Assembly: GCA_037349105.1 (NCBI GenBank)
Contig: JAYJMM010000099.1
Location: forward strand, 124,001 to 188,000
Source of the DNA: Limnomonas spitsbergensis
Taxonomy: Eukaryota; Chlorophyta; Chlorophyceae; Chlamydomonadales
Reading direction: 5' to 3'
Length of the DNA stretch: 64,000 nt
The first letter of the stretch is position 1, and each line of letters begins with the position of its first letter. This document shows, piece by piece, positions 10,414 through 22,720 of the stretch. The position numbers and the translations under genes were made by a program. The notes under the pieces were generated by a model, which saw only the letters and a program-made list of their open reading frames with translations, ran no database searches and was not told where the DNA came from.

Positions 10414-13400
10414 TCAGTTGAGCGTCGCGCGCCTCCGGCTGTCACCGCAGTCTAGGTATGCGTCAATGATTGCATCCCAGGGGGAGGGCGACTTGGCGGC
10501 GCTGACTGCTGAGCCCACAGCAGCAGCAGATGCATTCGAGCCGGGCGTGCGCCGGGCAGCGCTGAGTGTGACGCCCTCTGCTCGGGTCGATCGCCGAGAA
10601 GGGGGTGTTCTGATGCTGTTGAGTAGAGAGGCCGCCGCCAGATCGCGGATGCTGCTGCTGCCAGTGGGGGCCTTGGGCGCAGCTGATGCCAACGGGAGTT
10701 TCAAAGCCGGGAACGAACCTGGTCCCTGACCCCTCGCTGATGTGCCCATGGCTGCCGCAACGCCTTTCAGGTGGCTCTCAGCACCTACTAGGCTTGCATT
10801 ATCAGCTAAGGAGGCTGCTGCTGCTGTTATTGCTGCTAATGAGGTTGTGGCAGCTGTTGCGGGCACTCTTGATGCTTCAAAGGCTATTGCAGCTGAAGAG
10901 GGCACTGCTCCTAGTGCTGTTGAGGGCACTGCTGCGGAAGCTGGCGTGGCCGGCCGTACTGGTGGCAGCCAGCTTTGTGACCCCGCAATCATGCTCTTGA
11001 AAGGGCTGGCGGGTAGAGAGCAGTACCTGATCGGGACATTGCATGACAAAGGATTTCAAATAACAGGAATGCCCAGAAGCGGTCCAACAAACATGTGTCC
11101 ATCCTTTTCCCCTGCCAACGCTATGATGATGCCGCGTGGAAACGCAACTTCCCATGCTTTTCAGCATGCGATGATTTCCTTGCACCTGTTGTCATTTCAA
11201 ACCCGTCCCACCTGCACCCCGCCCCCCAGCCTTAGTGCCGACCCACTTGATGCTGTCAGGTGGAAGAGTGCTGTGGCCCCCCTCTGTGCTCTGCTTGCAG
11301 ACATCGTCAGAGTCAGGCCGCTGCTTGCTAGCTTTATCTCTGGCCCAGACATTCCCGTCCGGGGTGCGGCTGCGTGTTCGCCTGATGTGAAGGCAGGCAG
11401 CGGGAGAGGGTCAGTGAGACTGATGTGAGGGCAGGCAGAGGGAGAGGGTCAGTGAGACTGATGTGAGGGCAGGCAGCGGGAGAGGGTCAGTGAGACTGAT
11501 GTGAGGGCAGGCAGCGGAGAGGGTCAGTGAGACTGATGTGAGGGCAGGCAGCGAGAGAGGGTCAGTGAGACTGATGTGAGGGCAGGCAGCGGGAGGAAGA
11601 GCCAGTGAACCTGGCTGAGCGTACCCTCAGACCCATTCAGGGAGCATGGTTGATTCAGGTTTGCCTGGCACGGGAATTCGGTACGGGTACGGTATGGTCA
11701 AAAGGGTGCACTACGGGATATCAGCGGAGCTGCCTCCAGTTTCATGCGCCCCCCCCCCCACCACGCGCTGCCAAGCTGTTATCAAGACAGTCAACGATCT
11801 GGGATTGATGTGAAAGCAGCTGTACCAATCAACCTAGGCTGAGCATGTCCTCAAGCGCAGGCACCCTACTGGAAACAATATGTCCATATAGGAAAATAGG
11901 GACATGCCGTGGCCTTGCATGCATGCTCGGCACACAACAGCACCACTGAATGAGACAAGGACAAGCTCATCAGACATCAGCCTGAAGAGTTCATCAGCCC
12001 CCTCCCCTATCCACCCTAGGATCATCTTAACCCCACCAGGCCACCATCCTTGGCCTACCGTTTGCCCGCTCCCTCGGAGCCAGAGACCCACACGCTCGAG
12101 CCGGACATGCCGCTGCGCTTCCCAGGCGTCAGGCTATCCAGTATGGCACACCATGCCAACTTGGGGATCTGAGTGGCGCTCAGCGGCTGATCCCGCTTTG
12201 GCCATGCAGTGGGGCTAGCGGTGCAGGTGGGAGCGGGGAGCTGGCTGGAGGCATTAAGAGGACTGATCAGCTCCGGGGACACCCGCGGGCCGTGCAGCAT
12301 AATGGGTTGCAGTTGCTGCGGCAGGTCTGAGGAGACCTCAGCTGCAGGTGGGGCACCATCTGCTGGGTCATTCGGGCTTCCAAACCCACATTCGATCGCC
12401 GCCGCCTGGGCGCTGCCTGGCACAGCCATACTCAAAGGTTGGGCTGCTGCTGCCACCGACGCGACTTTGACGACTGACGCCTCGGCACCATCAGTCGAGG
12501 CTGAGACAGGCACCACACACGCCTCAGCCTGCCTGGGGGGCTGTGCAAGATCCTTGTTGCCCACAGGCTCTGTCTCAGAGCCCTCCTTTGCTGCGGGCGA
12601 GCAGTAGCCAGCAGGGCCCTGCGAATAGCTGGGAGCTGGGAGTGGCGAGGAGGTGGGTCTAATGGGGGTCTTGACCTCACAACCGAAGTCTAGCACGCGG
12701 GCCAACTTTGGGGTACTGAGCGGGACTGGCTGCTGCTGCTGCCCCTGTGACAACTGGGGAAGGCTGACATGGCATGGCTGCTGCTGCAGCTCATGTGCCA
12801 CCTGGGTGCTACTCACCAGTCCTGGCTGCTGCCACTCTTGCACTGTCTGCTGCTGCTGATCCAGGGGTCCCCCTTGCTTGCCTGGGCCTGCCTGATCAGC
12901 TGGGTGCAGATTATAGGCAGCCTGTGCTTCTGCTGCCTCAGCAGATGCCTCTGCCGCCAGAACCACATCTGAGCAGCCGGTGGCCTGCGCCTCCGCTGCC
13001 TCAGCAGAGACCTCAGCCGCCACAACTACATGGCTGCCGTCATGCCCCACACATTTTCTTTCCAGCGCTGCCCCTGCTGAGTCCTCAGCTGCTGCTGCCA
13101 GCTCAGCCAGCGATGATGCCCCAGCGATGTCCCCTGCCGCAACAAAGCTGTCTCCGGCCACCCCGGCAACGCCTCCTGCTGCGGCAGAGCTGTCCGTGTC
13201 TGGCAGCAGTGCCAGGATCACCTCAATGATGTCATTCATGTCCCGAGCAGCTGATGCAGGCGAGTCCAGTGGGCCGATTTGATAAAGCGAGGCCAACGGG
13301 CTGACAGGCTTGGGCAAGGCCAACGGGCTAAGGTATGTGGGCGCGGCCGGCGGGCTGCCATGTGCCTCTGAGGCCAGGGCGTTGCTATGTGTCGATACCG

Positions 13401-16400
13401 CCTGCTCCACCTGTAGTCTGACCTCCTCGTCCCTTCTAGTCACAGAGACAAGGGGCACGAGCAAAGGGCGGCCAATGGGTGCAGCATCCTGTTCGTGGTG
13501 CCCCTCAGCCCCACAGCTCACCCCGCTGGTGGTCACAGCCGGCAGAGCCACCTCCGATGATTTCAACTCTGCCTCCTGGGACCCGCAGCTACCTTGCAAG
13601 ACAGTGGCTATGATATGCGGCTCCTCCACCCTCACTGCCCTCAAGGCGGATACGAGTGGAAAGGCGCCTGGTGAAGCTGTCAGCTTGGCTCTGCTGCCCG
13701 AGGGAGCCCTAGCAGTTGCTGCTACGCTCAGCGCCTGGTCACACTCATCACCTGTAGCTGCAGAGACTATGCGGTGCCTGCGAGGTCTACAGTGGGCTAT
13801 GACGAGTACCTCGCCTGCAGGAGCGGGAGCAGCGGGCACAGGCAAGCCCACCAGCTCACTGATGCCGGACAGCTCGTCCCGGCTGTGGAAGACTGTTACA
13901 TGGCGCGGAGCAAAGGCTGCATTGGCGGGGGCCAGACCCAGGCCGTAAGCTGCAGCAGGGACAGCGGCGGAGACTTCGTCCCGGTTGTGGAGGATTGACG
14001 CATGGCGGGGTGAAAAGGCAGCGCTGGTTGGGGCCAGACCTGGGCCGAGAGCCGCACGCCGGGGCGCGCCAGCGGCCAGGCCGGCCGGCAGGGGTCCCAT
14101 GCCCGCCTCCTTTGCTCTTCTTTTCCGCCGGACCTCGCCCTGAGCGGGCAGCTGGGGGCTGCAGCTCCAAGCCAGCCTCGGTATGTCACTATCAGCATGG
14201 CAGACGTCTTGCTGCCCCTCGCTATGCACTTCCTGGAGCAGCATGTGCTGCTGCACCCGCCCACTGGGGGAGGCAGCAAGCGGTAGAGCTGCCACGGGCA
14301 TTAGAGGCACCAGGCAAGGGAGCCCCCCCCATACACTGCCAGCAGCAGCAGCAGGAGCATCAGTATGCTGCAGGCTGACATCATCTGTCTTCAGATCTAA
14401 ACCAAGATCCAGGCTGACATCCAAGTTGGGCTCCGTTGCCAGATCTGCCTGTGGCACAGGTGAGCGAGCCGGATCTGCATACTGATCCGCTCCCATGTCA
14501 GCATGCGGCTCCAGCAGTGGAACGGCTTCCAGATCCACTCCAGACTCATCTGCCAGATCCACTTTGGGATCATCTGTAAGATCCACTGTAGGATCAGTCG
14601 CAAGATCCACACCGGGATCAGCTGCCAGATCCACCCCAGGATCAGCCGCCAGATCCAACCCTGGATCAGCCGCCTGATCCACTTTGGGATCAGCCACTAG
14701 ATCCACGGCCCCGTCCACAAGCAGGTCTTCCGCCCTGTTGATGGCCATAGCCACCTCCGGGATTGCGCCCCCCTCCGGTTCCCACCCCGCAGCCAGGAGC
14801 TGCAGGATCAGCTGATGTGGCTGCATGGACGAAGCGACGGCCTCAGCGACCGTAGACCGCACTGGCGTTGTCAGTGGCGTGCCGCAGCCCTCCACACCCT
14901 TCCCAGGTGTTGCCACGAGGCTGGCCTCCATGCCGGCGGAGGCGCCGTTGCCGGACATCAGCAGCTGCATGATGAGGCGCTGTCCACTGGTGGGCGTGCT
15001 GGTCATGCTGGCTGCGAGCTCCTCGGCCAGGACACGGCCCAGCAGGCTAGCCATTGCGGGTGTGGGTGGGGAGGGGGGCACCCAGGGCACCCCTGGAGCA
15101 GGAGCAGGGGCAGCGGGGACAGAGGAGGCAGCTACGACCTCAGTCACGCTCTTGCCGCTGATAGACGATGCCTCAGGCACGGCGGCTGGGCTGCAAGTCA
15201 GCTTGGGGTCTGAGGGACACAGCGGCGACCCAAATGCGTCGGGCCCAGGGCTTGCACCTTGTGGCGCTGGCAGGGGACCGGAGCCGCCGGCGCTGCACCT
15301 CTGGCTGGCGGCTGAAGCGGAGGATGCAGGGGTTGCAACTGCCCTGCTGCGGCTGACACTCTGCTGCAGCAGCCGCTCTGCCCCCCAGTCGTAAAGCATG
15401 TTGAGATAGGTGCGCTGGGAGGCGGGCTCCTCCGGTGAGCGTGGCACTTCCAGCACTGCCAGGTGAGCCATGGCGGCAGGATCAGCAGAACCTGTGAGGG
15501 TGCCTGTGAAAGAAATGTTTGCAAATCAACTGTCAGCAATTAGTTAAAGAACGAGGGGGGAATCACAGGCAAGCAGTTCGAATCGGGCTCCTCAGGGGAA
15601 CGCAGCACCTCCAGCACTGCCAATCGAGATAAACGGAAAGCCTGTGAGCTTACTTGTACAAATCATTATAGTGCAGCAGCAAGGCATTCTATGCAAGTGA
15701 TCAAGGATGACTGCATGAGGCACCTCCAGCACTGCCAAGGGAGCTATAACAGAGGGATCCGCAAAGCCTGTGAGCTAACTGGTGCAAGTGTGAGTGTGAT
15801 CAGGGTGATGGCAGCGAGGCATGCAATGCAAGTGGCCAAGTATGAGGCCCCTCAAGCACCCCAAGGAATGCCTAGGGGGCAGGATCAGCAGATCCTGGAA
15901 GTGTTTGTGTGCATTCAATGCAAGTGTCAAAGCACGACACAAGACAGAAACGCTACCAAAGAATCAGTCTGTGTACATCCCTTTAGGATATGCTGTCCAA
16001 TTAAACCTGGTAGCTCTGCTTGAACGAAGAAATTAGTGCTCAGCAGTCCAGGCACCAGCAGATGAGCCAGCCCAGCAGCATACAAACAGCACTATGGTGA
16101 TACAGGATCTAAATCCAGATTCAGACAAGCACCCCGGTGATGAAGGATCTAGATCCATCAGAGGGGACATGTGGCCGGCAGTGTTAATGTTCATGTGCAC
16201 CAGACCATCTTTGGGGCGGTGCTGAGCAGCCACCCCTGGGCCGATGGGGACTAAACCATAACAGGCCAATAGCCGACGGCCCAGGCAGCAAGGCAGGCTG
16301 CATCGAAATCCCTCATCTGCAGGCCGTGTCGTAGCTGCTTGCAGCTCAAGTGCACTGACCCAATACCTGGCAGCTGGCTCACCTGCGTTGACCTCAGCGC

Positions 16401-19278
16401 TCCCGCAGGATTCTGACAGGGAGTTTGCCAGCAGTTGCCACAGCTCCTCCGCCACCCCACTGCTTGGAAACAAGGCAGCTGTGGAGGGAGCGGACCAGAG
16501 AGGGCGCACCGGCACCATGCCCGTCAATCCAATGGCCTCCGAGCTGACCGTTGAAGGCGGCGGCCCTCCCACAGCAGGGGCGGAGGAGCTGACAGGGGGC
16601 AGCTCGGCCACCAAAAGCTCCGCACCTGCACCGTCACCCACAGCAGCAGCAGGTGCGGCCAAGCCGCTAGCAGGCACACCTCCCTCCAAAGGCGCCCCAG
16701 CCTCGGTACTCTGCTCCTGGGAAGTTCTGATGGGCACGACTGGCTCGGGCGCTATCTGGGCAGAGGGGGGCACAGCTGGCTCTGTCCCTTCCCCACCCAG
16801 GACGTACACAGGGTTGAAGGCGGCGGCGTAGGAAAGGCGGCAGGTGCCCCCCCTCCAGGCCCCGCGCTCCACAGGCCCCTCAGCAGGACTGATGGGCAGA
16901 CGGGGTAGCGGGCTGTTCCCGATGGAGGACAGCGGAGACAGCGGGAAGGAGCGTCCGCCTGAGCGACTAGGCGCTGTGTCAGGAGAGTCAGAGGCAGTGT
17001 CCGGCTGGTCCGCTGGGCTGAGTGGCCGCCGGGAGATTGGGCTCAAGGACTGATGCGGGAGCGGGCTGGTGCCAATGGAGGACATGGGAGACATGGGGAG
17101 GTTCAGCCAAGGTTCCATGCTGTTGGGCGAGTCAGCGGCAGCGGTTGGCTGGTCGGTCGGGTTGAGTGGTGGCCGAGAGAGTGGGCTGAAGGACAGACGT
17201 GGGAGCGGGCTGGTGCCAATAGAGGACATGGGAGACATGGGGAGGATCGTCCCAGGTTCCATGCTGCTGGCTACGGTACTTGTCAAGTCGGGGGCGGCTG
17301 CCGTCTGGTCTGCCGGGTTGAGTGATGGTCGGGAAAGCAAGCTGTGGGACAGATGTGGGAGCAGGCTGGTGCCAATGGAGGACATGGGAGACATGGAGAA
17401 GGGCATGCTGCTGGGCGTGGTACTTGTTAAGTCAGAGGCGGCGGCGGGCTGGTCCTCCGGGTTGAGTGTGGACTGGGAGAGTGAGCTGTGGGACAGACAT
17501 GGAAGGCTGGTGCCAATGGAGGACATGGGGGACATGGGGAAGGGCATCCCGGGCACCGCGCCGCTGGGCGCCGAACTGGGCGAGCTTGTGGCACCGGACA
17601 CATCAAGGGTGGCAATGAAAGAGGGTGCCTCCACACTGCCGCCGCTGCTGCCAGTCGACCTCCAGTACTGAGCCGCAGTCGGGGCACTGTCCATATCTGC
17701 GAGCCAGGACGCTTCAGAGAACAAAGCCGTGGCGCTGACACTGCCATTGAGGTCCTGGTCCTGATCCAAACTTAGATGTTGGTCCAGATTCCCAGCTTGA
17801 TCCAGAGCAACCAGCACCCCTGTACCTGCCTCCTGAGGGGCATACAGACTGGTCCCTTCTACCTGGGGTTGCCAGGGGCCATGAGCGGCAGCTGCCAAGT
17901 CCTGTGGGAGCATCATCCAGGCCTCAGGCACCATATCCTGGGTTGCATCGGACCCCTCATCCACTGGGCAGCTGGCGGGTATGGCGGCAGCAGGCTTCAA
18001 CGGGCTGGTGCGGGGAGCAAGCTGCTGGTGGCGTGCGGGGCCCTCTCGGAAGCCCTCCCCTGCCCCGTCCTTGTCCTTGGGGGAGCTGACGTCTGCGCAG
18101 GCAGGAATGACACGAGGACGTGTTTCATGCAGGGATTAGTGCAGGGCATGTACAAACGTGTCTGGTCTGGCGGAGTCGGCTTCATTTTCTTTGTCCCCAT
18201 GTGTCCCTGTCCCCCTCAGGACAGCTGGGGTCCCCATGGCCGGCCATGCTTCAGCCTCCGGCCACCTACTGGCACATGCCACTGACCACTGCCGAGTTAG
18301 GGAAAAGCCTACAGCAGCAAATCAGCTTGGCCACCACCGGGATGGCTGGTAAAGTGGTAAAACAATGGGAATAAGTTGCAGAGGCCTGGGCACAAACATC
18401 TTATTGCTTTAGTGACCGCAGGCAGGCATCAGCTACAATTCAGCTACATCACCGCATGCAGCATTGGGGGGCTGGTGCAGCAAGCCCTGCAGTCTGGGTC
18501 ACCGGCCATAGGCCATAGGCCACCGGTCAAAGGTCGGTCCCCTTCGGCCCCATGAGCAGCCCGGCGTGCCCCACTGGTGGTCTGGCAATCTGGCATGCAT
18601 TTTACATAGTACTTGAGGGCCATTAACTGATCACTCACCAGGCGCAACCCAGGGGCCAGTGCGTCCCAATTTCAGCTTGGAGTTGGGCTTTCCAAGCTGC
18701 GAGGACATGTAGTCTAGAGCCAGGGATGCCTCCAGGCTCATTAGGAAGTCATCGCGTGGCGCGGCCACAGCTTCAACTGGCCTCGCTGCCACGGGAAGGA
18801 AGAAGCTGATATTGGGGCTGGCTGCAGGCAGATGAGCGGCCATAGGAAGGAAGAAGCCAATGCTGGGCAGAGGCAGCGGCGAGAGGGCACACGACAGGTG
18901 CTGAGCAAAGGGGCTGGTGGCAGGCAGATCAGCGGCTGCAGCAGCTGTAGCAGTGGAGGGCTCATGCGAGAAGACGTCGACATAGCGGCTGCGCAGGCCC
19001 TTGCCGCGAGTGCGGCATTGGGATGCAGATGCGTCCGGGCCTGCCGTGCTCTCAATGCTTGACTCGGGTGTCAACGATTCGATGCGAGTGGTGCGTATGG
19101 GGGGGCAGGGGGGGGCCGCCAGTATTGCGCCGGAGGCCTCCTCATCCGGGGAGATCCAGCGCCCAAGCTCCTGGCTGAATCGGAAGGCCACGGGCTCACC
19201 AAGGCGGCACTCCTTGCTGCTGCGTCGCCTCAGGGGCAAGCTGCTGGGGGCTGCTGGCCATGGCTCTAGGAGATACAC
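10414..19278 (-). CDS. Giant low-complexity protein with a Sec16/MAG5-like C-terminal signature
   Basis: Four exons join perfectly in phase on the minus strand: 19278-18639, 18092-16383, 15503-12059 and 11005-10414 (TGA), encoding 2128 residues. The first exon follows a CTAGCAG acceptor, so the true start lies upstream and was not found. That exon carries SSKECRLGEPVAFRF, then LGRWISPDEE, a proline patch and GLRSRYVDVFS. This order matches the C-terminal end of plant Sec16/MAG5 (KLGE, RWVEEG, RSRYVDTFN), the scaffold of ER exit sites. No ACE1 central domain is visible upstream. The following 1900 residues are Ala/Pro/Ser-rich with internal repeats: a SPMSSIGTS repeat in exon 2 and a DPGVDLAA repeat in exon 3. 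The last junction (12059 to 11005) has a weak donor. The Sec16 assignment rests on one exon. The long tail is not recognised. Confidence 0.62.
11380..11600. repeat. 38-bp minisatellite in an intron
   Basis: About six units of AGTGAGACTGATGTGAGGGC followed by AGGCAGCGGGAGAGGGTC, differing by one or two bases. It lies in the last intron of the Sec16-like gene (11006-12058). Confidence 0.9.
14530..14715 (-). repeat. 30-bp coding repeat (DPGVDLAA)
   Basis: About eight in-frame copies of a 30-bp unit in exon 15503-12059 of the Sec16-like gene. On the coding strand they read as a ten-residue acidic/hydrophobic repeat with core DPGVDLAA. Central units are nearly identical and outer units have drifted. 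Confidence 0.85.
15585..15910 (-). repeat. Decaying copies of the 5' edge of exon 15503-12059
   Basis: The start of exon 15503-12059 (plus-strand pattern GGGCTCCTC, GCAC.TCCAGCACTGCC, AGCC, CCTGTGAG) recurs upstream in the preceding intron near 15585-15660, 15715-15790 and 15845-15905, about 130 bp apart. The two nearer copies keep CCTCCAGCACTGCCA and AAAGCCTGTGAGCT. The farthest keeps GGGGGCAGGATCAGCAGA. Frames are broken. Confidence 0.6.
16225..16295 (+). repeat. SINE-like element fragment
   Basis: Partial forward copy in an intron of the Sec16-like gene: GGGGACTAAACC, GGCCAATAGCCGACGGCC and CAGGCAGCAAGGC follow in family order. The A-rich end is missing. Confidence 0.6.
16900..17570 (-). 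repeat. Coding tandem repeat with SPMSSIGTS core
   Basis: Five tandem in-frame units of roughly 40-50 codons within exon 18092-16383 of the Sec16-like gene. Each has the core PMSPMSSIGTS, then a leucine/serine stretch (LSRPPLNP), then DQPxAAxD. SP and TP sites recur at fixed positions in each unit. Confidence 0.85.
18425..18560 (-). repeat. SINE-like element
   Basis: Reverse copy in an intron of the Sec16-like gene: TTCAGCTACATCACC, CAGCAAGCCCTGC and a duplicated GGCCATA lead into GTCGGTCCCC. It is a rearranged family member. Confidence 0.55.
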
Positions 19279-19469
19279 CTGCTAGTCGAGGGAAGATGGG
19301 ACTTCAAGTGAGTGCTATGCGATTGACAGTGAGTGACTTTGCCCTGTTAAATGATGCCTGCGACTCTGATGGATGATGGTTTTTGTTTGCGGCTTGGAGT
19401 GCACATTCAGTGGGCTGCCCATGGCTACCGAAGGTCAAGTAGGGGTCAAACATGAACTGGCCATGCATG

Positions 19470-19570
19470 CCGTCAGACCCAAGCAGCATGACAGGCCTTG
19501 CATGGGGCCTCTAGCTGGAGGTAGCTGACATGTAGCTGACCAGTACTTGAGCGGCAAAAATAAAAATCTT
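19470..19570 (+). repeat. SINE-like element fragment
   Basis: The 3' half of the family: AGCAGCATGACAGGCC, GGAGGTAGCTGACATGTAGC and an A-rich end GGCAAAAATAAAAATC. It lies between the Sec16-like exon and the WW-protein gene. Confidence 0.6.
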
Positions 19571-19699
19571 GATCGGGTTGTTTTGCTCATGCACTCGCGG
19601 GTTGAACTTATACCGTGCCAGTACCGGTATGGAAGGTACACAATATGACAGGAGAAAGGCTGGGCTTTTTGCGTACGGCATGTCAGGTTTTATGCTTTC

Positions 19700-19743
19700 C
19701 GATATCTGCATTTCTGATCCCGAGATCAGAAATGCAGATATCG
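19700..19743. repeat. Perfect 20-bp inverted repeat, 4-base loop
   Basis: Arm 19700-19719 (CGATATCTGCATTTCTGATC) is exactly complementary to 19724-19743, with loop CCGA. It lies in the spacer between the divergent Sec16-like and WW-protein genes. It could be a miniature fold-back element or a cruciform site. No gene end is close enough to call it a terminator. Confidence 0.9.
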
Positions 19744-20219
19744 AAAACCTAGCCACTTGCCCGTAAGACGTAGATAGCCTTCAAAAGAAACCAGACAGAA
19801 AGGATGATGCTGAACGCATCGTCCTGAATGATTTTCGAAGCCCACACACCAGCTATGAGGCCTGTGAAAAATCACGGGAACAGGAGGAGGGTAGGAAAAC
19901 GCAGGAGTTCTCAGTGTCAAATGATCGAGTTGCGTCTCCCTACCTGGCCAGGCACCAGGTACAGCGAGAACCATAAGATCCTACTTAATAATTGAATGCA
20001 TCAAAAAGTGGGCTGCCTGCTAGCGGTAGCATTAGTAGCTGTCCGAATACTTTTGAAGTTTGGAGGATGCGGAAAAGTATGGATGCATCCCGACCTTTGG
20101 TTGCGCCCAGGTTGCGACACGTGGGCATGGCCTGCTTGAGGGAATGTGTGCACTCCTTTACCTGCGCATATACAGCCAAACGATTCCCTACACCCGCTAA
20201 AGTTGTGCAAACGTGTAGA

Positions 20220-22289
20220 ATGTCACTACTATCCATCATGTCGCTCCCTGCCTGTCGGAGCCGTGCCTACACCTCAACTCTCTCTTTTCTATCAAGATCT
20301 TTTGCTGGTATTGCCGGCGAGAAAGATAAAAATGCATTCGTGAATTCCAACTCCATGGACAGATCTGCCCCTGCATCATCGACGTCCGAGTCTGCCTCTG
20401 AGCAACAGGACGCGAACCTTCCAGGCTGGCTGAAGGGCCCGCAGATGCGTCAAAAGAGCCCTTTGAAGGAAGAATGGGCAGAAGCGATCGACCCGAAGAC
20501 GGGACATACATGCTGGAGGAGCAATGTCACTGGTGAGGCCCAGCTTGTGGGGCAAACCACACCCACATGTAGAAGGGTGCTGAGCACCACTGCATATTCT
20601 AGTGCATACCATACCATGTTTGGAGTTCCACCGGGCTGCCAGACCTGTGCCAATTAAGACAAACCTTCACCGGCCTGTGGTCCAAGCAGCAGGGCTCACA
20701 GCATTTGGCCACCTCGGCGGTACGGTTTGATATTCTAATATTATTTAGGTGAACACAGGTGAAGAGCATTCTCTGGTGAAGAGAGGTGCTGGTCACACGA
20801 GCACTGCGCACGGACATGCCGCGCATCTCCTGTCATGCCTTATTCACGAATCTGTTAGGTTTTGACTATTTTCAATGCCAGTAGGGCATGATGCATGCAT
20901 GCCCAGTGCCCTGCCCGGCACATGTACCACTGGGATAGTAACAACAAAACCCCAACATGATCACTCGCTTGACAAAGAAGCGTGCGTGAAAAACTTGAGC
21001 ATTACACGCGCTAGGTGATGATTGGTTAAAGGACGATATACGAGGGAGACAAAAATTAAGTTGTGTGTCTGCCGATGTGGGTGAACTGTGTGTGGAAAGG
21101 GGATGCGTGAAGGCAACCTTCAGGCCAGTGATACATTAATTGCTTTCAACCATGTAGGCGAACTGACAGTTCCTGGTGTTGAGAAGCCAGACACTTGGCA
21201 CGAAGTGGTGGACAAGAGTTCTGGCCTCCTTTACTTCTGGAACCCTACCACAGGTGAGCCCTGGGGTCTGACACAGCTTGGGTATGGCTTTTGATTCCAG
21301 GTTGCTTAATTTATAATTCAGGTACATTACAGCATGTGGGCAGGGTGCCTTGACTCTGCTTGGTCCACCAGGCTGTGAACAATCAGGCATGTCAAGTTTA
21401 GGCCCCGATGTGCCCAATGGTGGCTACCCAACTGTCTCCCAATGTGGTCTGGCACAAACCTAAATGTTACCTTCTTGGGCACATGCCACTATAAGGCTCT
21501 GCTTGCAGCACTCAGCAGTCTCTGGGATGAGGATTGAGACAGATGTAACCGTCAAAATGGTGTTGCATTTATTTTTTACGGCTTCGAAGCTACCATGGGC
21601 ATTGGGCAGGCCGCCCAATGGCTGGGATTGGGGCCAAACCTGGACCAGCATATGCTACCGGCCTAGGCAGCATGGCAAACCATGTGTGTGGCCTCTGGCT
21701 GCTGACCAGTAGGCTGCTGGACTGAAGTTGGAAGTTGAAAGGCTATTGAGCCACGAAAGAACCAACCTGCCATAGAGATGAATATTGAAGAAACCTGACA
21801 CTTTTGAAAATGTGTCAAGCTTCTCTTGGCTTCAGGCTCAGTGCTGTTGTTTGGTATTGCATGTGTCAAGCCACTATCGCAATATTGATTGCTCAACACA
21901 TTTGTTCGACGCATTGACCCTGCACCTCTGTCTTCCATGGTTTGTTGAACCTGCATGCTTGTGTTTTTAACCTTCCCGGTATATCAGTATATTGCATGTG
22001 TTGATTGAGCCTGATCTTCCATGTGTGTGTTGAACGCCATGTCCTGTTAGGGGAGGCTACAAATATCGGGGAGCCCAAGCCCGGGCCATATGGGCGCAGT
22101 GCAGCATACACGACAGACAACAACGCTGAGGGCACGGGCGCTGACGGCAGGTTGACCAGTGGCAAGAAGAAAGGGGACAAAGAGGAGGGCCCCCCCCTCA
22201 CCATTGCCAGCTTGTATAACAACCCACTTGGCTACCTGCTCCTGGGCATGGCCCTCTTTGGCATCATCGCGCAGAACTGGCCCAAGTAG
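20220..22289 (+). CDS. WW-domain protein, probably a mitochondrial inner-membrane component
   Basis: Three exons in phase, 20220-20532, 21158-21253 and 22051-22289 (TAG), encode 215 residues. A second ATG at 20238 is possible. The N-terminus is rich in Arg/Ser/Leu without acids (SLPACRSRAYTS), like a mitochondrial presequence. Two WW-type segments follow: EEWAEAIDPKTGHTCWRSN, and TWHEVVDKSSGLLYFWNPTT continuing into GEATNIGEP. The C-terminal end has a charged KKKGDKEEG stretch and one membrane span (LGYLLLGMALFGIIAQ) before NWPK. WW modules usually bind proline-rich ligands. Here the pair spans an exon junction, and the second is the better match. I do not recognise an orthologue by name. The location and membrane topology are inferred from composition. 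Confidence 0.72.
21593..21770 (+). repeat. SINE-like element
   Basis: Near-full forward copy in the second intron of the WW gene: GGGCAGGCCGCCCAATGGCT, GGCCAAACCTGGACCAGC, CTAGGCAGCATGGC and terminal GAGCCACGAAAGAA. Confidence 0.7.
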
Positions 22290-22679
22290 GCAGCCTGCTT
22301 TGCTTCCGTAAACGAGACAAAATCTTGTTGATCAGTGTTGATGTTATTGCAAGGTACATCAGGGCATAGGGCCGTGACTCTCTTGAGGGCGTGTTGTAGC
22401 AAACCCTGCTGCTTGAGCCAAAGGCCCTGGTCCGGTTATGGCTTTTTTTCAATTGGTCCTGTTGTGGCCGTCCAGCAGCCCCTGATGGAGATCTGGCGTG
22501 TGCTAAATAAACACTGCTGCTCCTTCACCAACAGTGACATCGTTCAAAGTTTAATCGCCACCGTGTGACAGTCCAATCATGAAGAGTTGCATGGTTGCAT
22601 AAAGTCGCATAGCTTTCTATGCATGGATTCTGTTTTTTCCACTTTCCATAACCATTTTAAAATGGTATCCTTTGCTTAG

Positions 22680-22680
<1 letters not shown>

Positions 22681-22720
<40 letters not shown>
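22681..22720. repeat. (CT)n microsatellite
   Basis: About nineteen uninterrupted CT dinucleotides in the spacer after the WW gene. Confidence 0.97.

Noticed and set aside
12209..15394. Long plus-strand ORFs opposite the Sec16-like exon
   Set aside because: They are antisense shadows of a GC-rich repetitive exon whose minus-strand reading is 1138 codons long and spliced in phase.
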